The notes under the pieces: model-generated
Seen by the model: the letters and a program-made list of their open reading frames with translations, nothing else
The model's database searches: none
What the model was told of the DNA's origin: nothing
Shown: positions 36,598 to 45,011 of the stretch, piece after piece
Numbering within the stretch: position 1 is the stretch's first letter
Layout: every line of letters starts with the position of its first letter
Position numbers and translations under genes: made by a program
NCBI GenBank assembly: GCA_021772055.1
Contig: JAETNR010000002.1
Location: forward strand, 62,001-126,000
Direction: 5' to 3'
Length of the DNA stretch: 64,000 nt
DNA from: Blautia sp.
GTDB taxonomy: Bacteria > Bacillota > Clostridia > Lachnospirales > Lachnospiraceae

Positions 36598-38167
36598 CGA
36601 CAACCACCTGTCAGCAGAAGGTGTGGAGAAAAATATTGACTGGGAAGCTCTGGATGCCAAAGTAGTGCATATCTGCTATAGCGGCGAAACTGCCATCCAG
36701 GCCATTCAAAAAGAAAATGTAGATCTGATTATCACAGACATTGAAATGCCGGATATGGACGGCCTGACCATGGGAAAAGCTGCCCTTGCCATGAATCCCA
36801 TGGTCAAGATCATCCTCATCAGCGCATACGATAAATTTGAATATGCAAAGCGGGCACTGCATATCGGTGCACTGGACTATATTGAAAAACCTCTGGACTA
36901 CCAATATCTGGCACGGAAGGTACAAAATGCCTTTACTGTTCTTGATCGGGAGGAGAAGAATATCAGCCTCCTGAAAAAAAGCCGTCCCGTTCTGGTAGAA
37001 AAATTTTTCCGGGAGCTGACTCACATGCCTCCGAAGGAAGCAAAGCTCCAGTTACAGTCCCATATGGAATACCTGCAGCTTAAGCTTTCTTATTCCTTTT
37101 ACAATGTGATTGCCATTGAGCCGGAAAATGCCAGGGAGTACAAGGAACAGTACGGTGTGGAAAAATATCAGATAGAGCTTTTAAACATCCGGGATATTAT
37201 CCTGGAACACACCGGCATTTTCAGCTATGTGTATCTTTTGGAAAACTTTGACGGCTTTCTCTGTATCCTGGCACAGAATGGCTCCCATGCCAATCATTTC
37301 CTGCAGGTCTGCCACAAGGTTATGAATGCCATTGCTGAGGCCAGCCGTCCTATCGGCCTTTCCCTGAATATAGGCATCGGCACCATTGTAACAGATTTCT
37401 GGAATCTCTGCCGGTCCTGCGAAAGTGCAAAGCATGCACTGGAATACCGTTTTTTCTTTCCTCACAAAAATGTATTTGACGGCAGGGAGGCTCTGGGCCG
37501 GGATTTGTCTGTAGCAGAATTCCCCAACCAGAAGGAAGAAGAGCTGATCCGCCTTCTCTGCAAAAAGGAGGAAGCAGCCATAGACCTGTGGCTTGAGGAT
37601 TTCTCCAGGGGACTTACCAGGAATTTTCAGACAAAAAATTTTGCTTTTATCCAGGTTTATTCCCTTCTGGGAAGAATCCTGAAATTCTTCTACGAATTAA
37701 GCTTGGATACCAGTGACCTGGAGAAAAAAATCATTTATGTATATAACCACATAGAGCAATTCCACACCACAGAGGAACTGTGCGCATGGCTCAAAAATCT
37801 CTGCCGCCTGGCATGCAGCAAACTGGATACCTCCATGAACGACTATCACCGGAAGCTTTGCGAATCTGTTATTTCCTATATAGGGGAAAACTACATGAAC
37901 AATTCTCTGTGCCTGAACGATATTGCCAGAGAAGCAAACGTAAGCCCCGCTTATCTAAGCGCACTATTCAAAAAGACTCAGGAAATCAGCATCAGCGACC
38001 TGATTACTTCCCGCCGGATCGACGCTGCCTGCCGCTATCTTACTGCAACCGATATGTCTCTTAAAGAGATCAGCATGAAATGCGGTTATGCCAATCAATA
38101 TTATTTCAGTACCAGCTTTAAAAAGAGGATGGGCATGACACCTACTGCCTACAGAGAACAGCACTAG
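36575..38167 (+). CDS. YesN-type response regulator with AraC DNA-binding domain
   Basis: The 530-residue protein has an N-terminal receiver domain with Asp8, Asp9 and the phosphoacceptor Asp55 in IITDIEMPDMDG and Lys105, a central region of about 300 residues with no assigned domain, and C-terminal AraC helix-turn-helix motifs at about 430-528 (CLNDIAREANVSPAYLSALF and LKEISMKCGYANQYYFSTSF). The ATG at 36575 is six bases after GGAGG and overlaps the sensor gene. Its stop codon shares the tetranucleotide CTAG with the stop of comEC on the other strand, so no terminator separates them. Confidence 0.93.
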   Translation: MRKVMIVDDNHLSAEGVEKNIDWEALDAKVVHICYSGETAIQAIQKENVDLIITDIEMPDMDGLTMGKAALAMNPMVKIILISAYDKFEYAKRALHIGALDYIEKPLDYQYLARKVQNAFTVLDREEKNISLLKKSRPVLVEKFFRELTHMPPKEAKLQLQSHMEYLQLKLSYSFYNVIAIEPENAREYKEQYGVEKYQIELLNIRDIILEHTGIFSYVYLLENFDGFLCILAQNGSHANHFLQVCHKVMNAIAEASRPIGLSLNIGIGTIVTDFWNLCRSCESAKHALEYRFFFPHKNVFDGREALGRDLSVAEFPNQKEEELIRLLCKKEEAAIDLWLEDFSRGLTRNFQTKNFAFIQVYSLLGRILKFFYELSLDTSDLEKKIIYVYNHIEQFHTTEELCAWLKNLCRLACSKLDTSMNDYHRKLCESVISYIGENYMNNSLCLNDIAREANVSPAYLSALFKKTQEISISDLITSRRIDAACRYLTATDMSLKEISMKCGYANQYYFSTSFKKRMGMTPTAYREQH

Positions 38168-40464
38168 GAGGTTATGCAGAACCGTTCTGTCCATATGCGT
38201 GTCCCGTTTGTGCGAAGGGTAACTGCGCCGCTTTTCATAGTATATTCCAGGCGGCATCCGGAATCCTCCAGCCTCTTGATTGCCTCCGGGGAGGGATGAC
38301 CGTATGTATTGGCGGCAGAACAGGAGATCACCCCGATTTCCGGCAGGATGGTTTCCAGAAAAGCCTTTCCCGAAGAATACCTTGACCCGTGATGCCCTAC
38401 TTTCAGGAAATCAACATCGGAAAGGCGTCCTTCTTTCAAGAGCTTTTTCTCGGTTTCTTCTCCAATGTCCCCTGTACAAAGCCCCCGGAAGTCTTTGTAT
38501 TCCAGCTCCAACACCATGGCCTCCTCATTTACGTCCTGTCCGGATGCCCCCGGCACAGGAGAGAGAACGGCAAAGCTTAATTCACCTGCTTTTATCCGGT
38601 CTCCCGCATTGGTGCCTGTTGTTTTCATTCCTGCCTCTTTTGCCAAAGCCGCAAGCTCCTCCCAGGCATCCGGCGGCTGGCTCCAGCCCGGAAGGTACAG
38701 GGTTCCCCCGTGTATGGAAGTCAGCCCCTCTCCCATATAGGTCAGCAGTTCTTTGATTCCGCTGATATGGTCTTCATCTGTATGAGAAACAAAAATGCCG
38801 TCCAGATAAGAAATCCCCTGGCTTTTCAGATAGGGCAGAAGCTGATATTGTCCTACATTGGATTTATTGCTGCTTCCACAGTCTACCAGAAAGTGATACC
38901 CCTCCGGTGTCTCTATTACAATACCGTCCCCCTGTCCCACATCCAGACAGGTAATCTTCAGGTTTTTTTCCGATCTCCAGCCCAGAATAAAAACACCCAG
39001 ACATACCAGCAGGAGCATTCCCATTTCCAGCTTTCCCGGGAAATGCCGCAGGATTTTTCCTCTGTGCTTATTTTCTGTTCCTTTCTTCCTCCTTTTCATT
39101 GCCGTCTTTCCCAGAAACAGCGCCAGAAACAAGAAGCCGTAATACCCCAGAATCTGCCAAAGCTCCGGCTGTCCGCCGATCCATGTGCACCAGGGAAGTT
39201 TCCCGGCCAGCCTGCACAATTGTTCATAGAGGAACAAAAGCACTCTGCCCGGAATCAAAATGATCTCCGCCGCTCTCATGCTGAGAAGTCCTGCCAGGCC
39301 TCCCAATACCCCGCAGGCCAGAACTGCTCCCACAGTAGGAAGAACCGCCAGATTAAGAAAAATTCCCATCAATGACACTTCTCCATAAAAATACAGCATA
39401 ACCGGCAGATTGACCATCTGTACTGCCAGCGACCCCAGCAGCGTCTTCACCATCTTTCCTTTCTTTCCCGCCACTCCGGAAACCACAGGAGCCACAGTTC
39501 CAAGTCCCACCACAGCTCCGAAAGAAAGAAGAAATCCACTGCTGTAAAGATTAGAAGGCGCATTAAAAAGCAAAAGGATCGCCGATACTGCCAGAGCCGT
39601 CAGCCCATCATAGCATCTTCCCAAAAGCTCTGCGCTTACCGCCATGAAAAACATACATACCGCCCTCATAGCAGCCACACTGCTCCCTGTCATCATCCCG
39701 TACTGCACCATCAGCACCAGAGAGATCATCCCTGCCGGAACCAGCCCCAACCCTGCCCTTTTTAAAAGACGGTTGATTCCTGCCCCCAGAAGGCTGATAT
39801 GCATGCCTGAGATGGCAAGAATATGAATAATCCCTGCCATCTGGTATCTCATCTTTGTCTCTTCTTCCAGGCTTCCCTTTTCTCCCAGAACCATCGCTTC
39901 AAATACAGGAGCATCCTCTCCCGCAGCCCCTGCATAGATTCCGGCAAATTTCTCCCGCACATCCAGAAGTCCCTGCAGATAAGGAGACCAGGCAGCAGAT
40001 TGCTCTTCGATCACCCCATCCTTCAGGAAATAGTAAATATGCCTGCACCCATAATACTGCCGGCTGTCAAATTCCCCGGGATTCCTGGCTTCAGGCACAG
40101 GAACCAGCCTGCCGGACACTTTTAAGAAGGTACCTGCAGGAATGTTCCCCGATGTATTCACTTTTTCTTTTTTCAAAAAAACTCTGACATTTTCAATGGA
40201 AATTTTTCTTACAGATTCAGCCCCCTGCCCTCCCTTTTTCGGGCAAAGCAGGAAAGCTCCTTTGAGATAGATAGACTGGGAAAATTCTGTTTCTGCGCAC
40301 TGCTGTACCTCCCCGAAGATAACAGCCTCCTGATGGCAGCCGATCCATGTCTGCAGGGACCGGGGCAGGGGATTCCCCCGAATAACAGATATCCCCAGCG
40401 CATCCATCAGACACATCGCTGACATCAGGAGCAGGCAGACCACACATATCGGGCGTCTTCCCAA
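38164..40464 (-). CDS. comEC: ComEC/Rec2 family DNA-uptake channel protein
   Basis: The 766-residue protein has an N-terminal DUF4131 region, a competence membrane domain with many hydrophobic segments (about 200-490) and a C-terminal metallo-beta-lactamase domain with DVGQGDGIVIE and HTDEDHISG, the metal-binding motif. ComEC carries single-stranded DNA across the membrane in transformation. The start is TTG at 40464, with AAAGGAG close upstream; a GTG eight codons in is an alternative. It is the last gene of a unit led by comEA, and its stop codon overlaps that of the response regulator on the opposite strand. Confidence 0.92.
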   Translation of the reverse strand: MGRRPICVVCLLLMSAMCLMDALGISVIRGNPLPRSLQTWIGCHQEAVIFGEVQQCAETEFSQSIYLKGAFLLCPKKGGQGAESVRKISIENVRVFLKKEKVNTSGNIPAGTFLKVSGRLVPVPEARNPGEFDSRQYYGCRHIYYFLKDGVIEEQSAAWSPYLQGLLDVREKFAGIYAGAAGEDAPVFEAMVLGEKGSLEEETKMRYQMAGIIHILAISGMHISLLGAGINRLLKRAGLGLVPAGMISLVLMVQYGMMTGSSVAAMRAVCMFFMAVSAELLGRCYDGLTALAVSAILLLFNAPSNLYSSGFLLSFGAVVGLGTVAPVVSGVAGKKGKMVKTLLGSLAVQMVNLPVMLYFYGEVSLMGIFLNLAVLPTVGAVLACGVLGGLAGLLSMRAAEIILIPGRVLLFLYEQLCRLAGKLPWCTWIGGQPELWQILGYYGFLFLALFLGKTAMKRRKKGTENKHRGKILRHFPGKLEMGMLLLVCLGVFILGWRSEKNLKITCLDVGQGDGIVIETPEGYHFLVDCGSSNKSNVGQYQLLPYLKSQGISYLDGIFVSHTDEDHISGIKELLTYMGEGLTSIHGGTLYLPGWSQPPDAWEELAALAKEAGMKTTGTNAGDRIKAGELSFAVLSPVPGASGQDVNEEAMVLELEYKDFRGLCTGDIGEETEKKLLKEGRLSDVDFLKVGHHGSRYSSGKAFLETILPEIGVISCSAANTYGHPSPEAIKRLEDSGCRLEYTMKSGAVTLRTNGTRIWTERFCITS

Positions 40465-40487
40465 AACGCTCCTTTCCGGCCAGTTTC

Positions 40488-41435
40488 TTATTTCTGGTCC
40501 TCTTCCTGCACAATAAGTTCTTCATTTTGCTGATAATAACTATACAGCGGCATTTCATTTCCAAAATTTCCTTCCGAACTGCCGTCCACAGAAATCTGCA
40601 CTTTATCCGCATCACAGGCTGCAAGTACAGAGTTCACTACAGAATAGACCCGAACCTCTTCCGAGACATCCAACGCATAATCCAGAAAGCCCCTCTCCAG
40701 GTTCAGATAACATACCCTGTCTGAAATGGAAGTACTTGTAACCAGCGTATTTCCCGGTATTGTCGGATAGTTTCCTTTTACCATAGGGCCCTTTGCAAGC
40801 TGCTCCAGGACAACCCGTTCTTTTGGAAGGCTCTTTTTATAATATACGTTTCTCTTTTCAGCCACAAGATTGGTACCCGTTTTGTCCGTGAAATACAGAG
40901 TAAAGGTATCATAACGATACTTATCCATATTCTCCCCGGAATACTCCACAAAGGTACTTTCATCCATGTCTCCGATTTTCTGGTTCTTGGAATCTGTAAG
41001 ATCCTGCCCGTTTACCGTGAAGCGGACAGCCTGGATTCCCGGTATCTGCACGAACATTTTTACGATTCCTGCACGTACCAGAATTTCCCGGACCCTGCTC
41101 ATTTTACTGTACTGGTCATTAAAGTCAATGGTCAGAACCTTCTCTGCTGCCGTATAGGAATTGATGGTCACCTCTTTGGGTAAAAGTGCGATCTCCTCAC
41201 CCTCTGCTGCCATTTTTCCCAGGCGCTGCATCAGGTCCTTGATCATATACTCCGCCTCTTCCTCTTTTGGCTTGTAATCTCTTTGTTCCAGTTCTGTTTC
41301 ATCGCCGCTTAAATAATAAATACTGTAATCGGCTTTTTTTTCTTCCTGCTGTGCTTCTTCCACTTCAATCGTACATCCCGCCAGAGAAATGCAACAAAAA
41401 AGCACAGCCAGAAATATGCTTAAACTTTTCTTCAC
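40488..41435 (-). CDS. GerMN-domain lipoprotein
   Basis: The 315-residue protein has a lipoprotein signal with SLAGC (Cys21) and two GerMN domains (about 45-170 and 175-300; recognisable in EVTINSYTAAEKVLTIDF and in TYDTFTLYFTDKTG-like stretches). GerMN domains occur in the spore protein GerM and in lipoproteins linked to sensor kinases such as LpqB. It begins with GTG, six bases after AGGAGG, and follows the sensor kinase by 10 bases, so a role in modulating that kinase or in envelope work is plausible. Confidence 0.88.
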   Translation of the reverse strand: MKKSLSIFLAVLFCCISLAGCTIEVEEAQQEEKKADYSIYYLSGDETELEQRDYKPKEEEAEYMIKDLMQRLGKMAAEGEEIALLPKEVTINSYTAAEKVLTIDFNDQYSKMSRVREILVRAGIVKMFVQIPGIQAVRFTVNGQDLTDSKNQKIGDMDESTFVEYSGENMDKYRYDTFTLYFTDKTGTNLVAEKRNVYYKKSLPKERVVLEQLAKGPMVKGNYPTIPGNTLVTSTSISDRVCYLNLERGFLDYALDVSEEVRVYSVVNSVLAACDADKVQISVDGSSEGNFGNEMPLYSYYQQNEELIVQEEDQK

Positions 41436-41445
41436 CCTGCACCTC

Positions 41446-42867
41446 CTACGGAATATAAGACAACGGAATCCGAACAGAGAACGTGGTTCCCTCGCCTTCC
41501 TTGCTGAATACCTTGATCACCCCATGATGCATTGCAATACTGCTTCTGGTAATGGCAAGGCCAAGTCCCGTTCCGCCGATTTCTCTGGAATGAGATTTAT
41601 CAACACGGTAAAAACGCTCAAAAATGCGCTCAATGGAATCCTCCGGAATTCCCAGTCCCGAATCTGCCACAGTCACATAAAAGTACTTATGGTCTGCATC
41701 CAGGGATACCCGTACCCATCCGTCATCAACATTGTATTTAATACCGTTTTCCACCAGATTACTGATGGCTGAGGTAAATTTAATTTCATCCACATCCGCC
41801 TCTACCGTGCGGAAACTGTCCAGAATCAGATCTATATTTCTCTTATCTGCAATAGGACGCAGACGTTTCAAAATGGATTCCAGAAGCTGATTGATATCCA
41901 GATGAGTAATATTCAAATCAGAAGACTTTTTGTCCATTTTTACCAGAGTAAGAAGATCTGTGATGATCTTATTCTCTCTGTCGATCTCCGCTGTAATATC
42001 CTGCATAAACTCCTGATACAGCTCTTCAGGAACCCCCGACTGCCCTACCAGAGAATCTGCCAGAACCTTCATGGAAGTTAACGGTGTCTTCAGCTCATGG
42101 GACACATTGGATACAAACTCCTGGCGGGATTCATCCAATACCTTCATACGTGCCACCATTTTGTTAAATGCATCTGTGATAAGGACTGTTTCCGTATAGT
42201 CCGGAACAGATATCTGTTCATTCTGGTAACCATCTGTCAGATCCTCAATGGCCCTTGTCACTCTGGCAAAAGGTTTTACCAGTACAGTAGAGAGCACGCA
42301 GGCCAGAAGAACCACCAGAACTACAATGATGGCAATGACCAGAATGCCTATCTGCTCCAGCTGAAAAACAGTTGATAAAATCTCACCGCAGGAAAAAGTC
42401 ACAAGCATGGCTCCCTGAAGCTGCTGCACATCCGGGCTTCTTACCGGAACCACGATCTCCAGAGTCTGATCCTTTCTGCTGTAGCCTGTATCCTTCTCTC
42501 CCTTAAAGCACCTGATAATCTCCGGGGAGATCATCGTCTTCCCCTCATCTACATGATAAGTATCCTTAACGATTTTAAAATCCCTGTCCACTAAAAGGAT
42601 CCTGCCGCCGTAAATATTCGACAACAACTCCAGCTTGCTGTTTGCAGCCTGAGAGCTGGAGTCATTGAGATAATTTTCTTTAATTAGCAGGCTGCACAAA
42701 ATGTCACACTGGTTCCTGATACTGTTCACACGGATTTCAATGGCCTTGTCCTCATAATTGGCGATCACCATTACTGCCGAGATGACCCCGGGTACAATTC
42801 CCAGAATAATCAGGATGATCAGGATACGGAAACGCAGACTCTTTAAAAAGTTTCCTCGTTTCTTCAT
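41446..42867 (-). CDS. HAMP sensor histidine kinase (WalK/PhoR-like)
   Basis: The 473-residue protein has membrane segments at about 13-35 and 173-196 with an extracellular sensor between them, a HAMP domain, His257 in VSHELKTPLTSMK, and an ATP-binding domain with ADSGLGIPEDSIERIFERFYR and GTGLGLAI. It pairs with the OmpR-type regulator encoded 3 bases upstream. It resembles WalK/PhoR kinases; a PAS domain is absent, so it is not a full WalK. The surrounding comEA-comEC unit gives no clear signal. Confidence 0.9.
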   Translation of the reverse strand: MKKRGNFLKSLRFRILIILIILGIVPGVISAVMVIANYEDKAIEIRVNSIRNQCDILCSLLIKENYLNDSSSQAANSKLELLSNIYGGRILLVDRDFKIVKDTYHVDEGKTMISPEIIRCFKGEKDTGYSRKDQTLEIVVPVRSPDVQQLQGAMLVTFSCGEILSTVFQLEQIGILVIAIIVVLVVLLACVLSTVLVKPFARVTRAIEDLTDGYQNEQISVPDYTETVLITDAFNKMVARMKVLDESRQEFVSNVSHELKTPLTSMKVLADSLVGQSGVPEELYQEFMQDITAEIDRENKIITDLLTLVKMDKKSSDLNITHLDINQLLESILKRLRPIADKRNIDLILDSFRTVEADVDEIKFTSAISNLVENGIKYNVDDGWVRVSLDADHKYFYVTVADSGLGIPEDSIERIFERFYRVDKSHSREIGGTGLGLAITRSSIAMHHGVIKVFSKEGEGTTFSVRIPLSYIP

Positions 42868-42870
42868 AGA

Positions 42871-43560
42871 CTATGCCTGGAAGTAATATCCCACACCCCA
42901 TTTGGTGTGCACATATTTGGGCTCGCTGGGATTTGCCTCGATTTTCTCACGAAGTCTTCGGATATGTACGTCTACTGTACGCACGTCCCCCGGATATTCA
43001 TATCCCCATACAATATTCAGAAGATTCTCACGGCTGTAAACTTTATTGGGATTGAATACCAAAAGCTCCAGCACATCAAATTCCTTCGCTGTAAGATTGA
43101 TCTCTTTTCCGGAAATAAATACCCGGCGTCCCTCGCAATCCAGTTTCAGATCTCCTGCCTGAATGGTCTTTGCCTTCTCTTTTTCCTCATGGTCAGAGCC
43201 TGCACGGCGGATGATCGCCTTAATGCGCGCCTTTACCTCCAGAATATTAAAAGGCTTTGTGATATAGTCATCTGCGCCATACTCCAGGCCCAGAATCTTA
43301 TCCATGTCTTCTCCCTTGGCAGTAAGCATGACAATAGGCACATTGGAAAATTCCCGGATCTGCTGGCACACTTCCAGGCCATCCATCTTAGGCAGCATCA
43401 GATCCAGAAGAATAATATCATATTTATTCTCTCTTGCCTTCTCCACTGCCTCTTCCCCATCATAAGCGCAGTCTACTTCCATTCCGTCCTGCTCCAGGCT
43501 GAAACGGATTCCCTTTACAATCAGCTTCTCGTCATCTACTACCAATACTTTCCTGCTCAT
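42871..43560 (-). CDS. OmpR family response regulator
   Basis: The 229-residue protein has a receiver domain with Asp9, Asp10, the phosphoacceptor Asp53 in LLDLMLPKMDG and Lys102 in ITKPF, and a winged-helix DNA-binding domain (KEFDVLELLVFNPNKVYSRE, VDVHIRRLREKIE). It closely resembles WalR/PhoP regulators. It lies 11 bases after comEA and 3 before the kinase, so it is cotranscribed with competence-like genes. Confidence 0.92.
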   Translation of the reverse strand: MSRKVLVVDDEKLIVKGIRFSLEQDGMEVDCAYDGEEAVEKARENKYDIILLDLMLPKMDGLEVCQQIREFSNVPIVMLTAKGEDMDKILGLEYGADDYITKPFNILEVKARIKAIIRRAGSDHEEKEKAKTIQAGDLKLDCEGRRVFISGKEINLTAKEFDVLELLVFNPNKVYSRENLLNIVWGYEYPGDVRTVDVHIRRLREKIEANPSEPKYVHTKWGVGYYFQA

Positions 43561-43571
43561 TCATGTTCTCC

Positions 43572-44360
43572 TTATTCTACTGCTATATTGTCTTTTATCT
43601 TCACGAATGTCCCCTCTTTAATGCCCGGGACATTCAAAATCTCCTCAATTGCGGAAAATCCGCCGTGCTCTTCCCTGTACGCCAGAATCGCCTGTGCCTT
43701 GGATGCCCCGATCCCTGTTAAAGTGGTCAGCGCATCTTCGTCTGCTGTGTTCAGATTGACTTTCCCAGAAGTCCCTGCTTCTGATCCCTGCTTTTTGGCT
43801 TCTTCGTCAGATAAACTCTTTTCCAGAGGGTTCTGATAAGACGGTCTGTTCTTTACTTCCTCCCTGGTAGGAATATAGATCTGCTGCCCATCCTCCACCT
43901 TTTCTGCCTGGTTGATATATTCTCCTGCTGCTTCCGGAAGGAACCCGCCTGCTGCTTTGATTGCATGAAACACCCGGCTGTCTGCATCCAGCCGGTAGAC
44001 GCCCGGTTCTGCCACCGCACCGCACACGTCCACATAAATTTCTGCAGGCAGAATGGACTCTGCCCGGGAAATTCCCTGCTGCCCGGAGTCATCTTCCGAC
44101 TGCCACTCTCCCCGGTTTTCCTCCGATGGCTGCTTTCCTTCCGGGGAGGCTTCTTCCGGCTGTCCGGCGCTTCGGGCGTCTTCCTCTTCTGAAGGATCAT
44201 GGCCCTCATTCCCGGCTTTCTTCTCCGGCTGCTCCACTGCTTCCAAAAACTCTGCTTCCTTTCTTCCGCAGCCCGACGATGTAAAAAGCGCCATCGCCAG
44301 CAAGCCGCAGGCAAATATCAGCAAACATCTCTGAAAAAAAGTCCCCATATTATTTTTCAT
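43572..44360 (-). CDS. comEA: ComEA-like DNA-binding protein (SLBB + helix-hairpin-helix)
   Basis: The protein of 262 residues has an N-terminal signal/membrane segment with TSSGC, a variable acidic linker, a SLBB domain (IYVDVCGAVAEPGVYRLDADS) and a C-terminal helix-hairpin-helix pair (KVNLNTADEDALTTLTGIGA and GGFSAIEEILNVPGIKEG). ComEA binds double-stranded DNA at the cell surface during uptake. The ATG at 44360 is chosen over a GTG at 44375 because GGAG precedes it. It leads a unit that ends with comEC and has the two-component pair and a GerMN lipoprotein in between. Confidence 0.9.
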   Translation of the reverse strand: MKNNMGTFFQRCLLIFACGLLAMALFTSSGCGRKEAEFLEAVEQPEKKAGNEGHDPSEEEDARSAGQPEEASPEGKQPSEENRGEWQSEDDSGQQGISRAESILPAEIYVDVCGAVAEPGVYRLDADSRVFHAIKAAGGFLPEAAGEYINQAEKVEDGQQIYIPTREEVKNRPSYQNPLEKSLSDEEAKKQGSEAGTSGKVNLNTADEDALTTLTGIGASKAQAILAYREEHGGFSAIEEILNVPGIKEGTFVKIKDNIAVE

Positions 44361-44430
44361 AGTTCTCCGGTTCACTCCTTTGCCTTTGTATGGCGGTAAG
44401 TTCCCCGTTTCTCATACAGAACCTTGTTTT

Positions 44431-44459
44431 ATTTTAACGAATTATTACAAAATTTACAA
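44431..44459 (-). promoter_or_regulatory. Promoter of the comEA unit
   Basis: On the minus strand TTGTAA (44459-44454) and TAAAAT (44436-44431) are spaced by 17 bases, about 70 bases before the comEA start. Confidence 0.55.
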
Positions 44460-44468
44460 TAGAAATTC

Positions 44469-44903
44469 TCATTTTTGCCACTTAAAAATTACGATTCCCA
44501 CAATGGCAACTGCCATCCCCAAAATCTTCCTCCACTCAAAAGGCTGCTTATCCACTCCAAACATTCCGAACAGCTCGATCACATAAGCTACGATCAGCTG
44601 GGAGATGACGATCAGCATGGCAGACCTTGCAGGTCCCAGGGCACTCATGCTCTGAATTACCGTAATAGTAATAAATGCACCGATCACACCTCCAAGAAGA
44701 GTATATTTATTTTCCACCTGCCACAGAGCGCCAATGCTCTCCCGCCCTGTAAACAGCCAGGCAAGAACGCACACCAGAAACGCAGAAAGCTGTACCCAGC
44801 CTGTAGACACCCACAGGCTGCTCTGCTTAGTCACTTCCGTATTAAATACCCCCTGGATGCTCATCAATGCCCCTGACAGCAATGCAACAAGAATACCCCA
44901 CAT
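44469..44903 (-). CDS. YdcZ (DUF606) type membrane transporter of the DMT superfamily
   Basis: The 144-residue protein has four to five hydrophobic segments and closely fits the DUF606/YdcZ group of small drug/metabolite transporter relatives (GALMSIQGVFNTEVTKQ at the start and a VIQSMSALGPARSAM stretch). Such proteins act as two-domain or dimeric exporters, but substrates are unknown. The ATG at 44903 has GGAGGG seven bases upstream. It is separate from the comEA unit. Confidence 0.85.
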   Translation of the reverse strand: MWGILVALLSGALMSIQGVFNTEVTKQSSLWVSTGWVQLSAFLVCVLAWLFTGRESIGALWQVENKYTLLGGVIGAFITITVIQSMSALGPARSAMLIVISQLIVAYVIELFGMFGVDKQPFEWRKILGMAVAIVGIVIFKWQK

Positions 44904-44930
44904 AAAATATCCCTCCATAAATAAATATTG

Positions 44931-44962
44931 AAAAAGGTGAATGATCGTTCATTCACCTTTTT
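44931..44962. terminator. Bidirectional terminator, perfect 14-bp stem
   Basis: AAAAAGGTGAATGA (44931-44944) pairs exactly with TCATTCACCTTTTT (44949-44962) around a 4-base loop. It lies after the ABC permease gene on the minus strand. Confidence 0.9.
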
Positions 44963-45011
44963 CATTGTTTCTACTAAATAGAATATACCTGTCAGGGGGG
45001 TTTTATGCATG

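Noticed and set aside
44960-45011. Small gene after the ABC permease
   Set aside because: The space contains only the terminator and no frame with a ribosome site.
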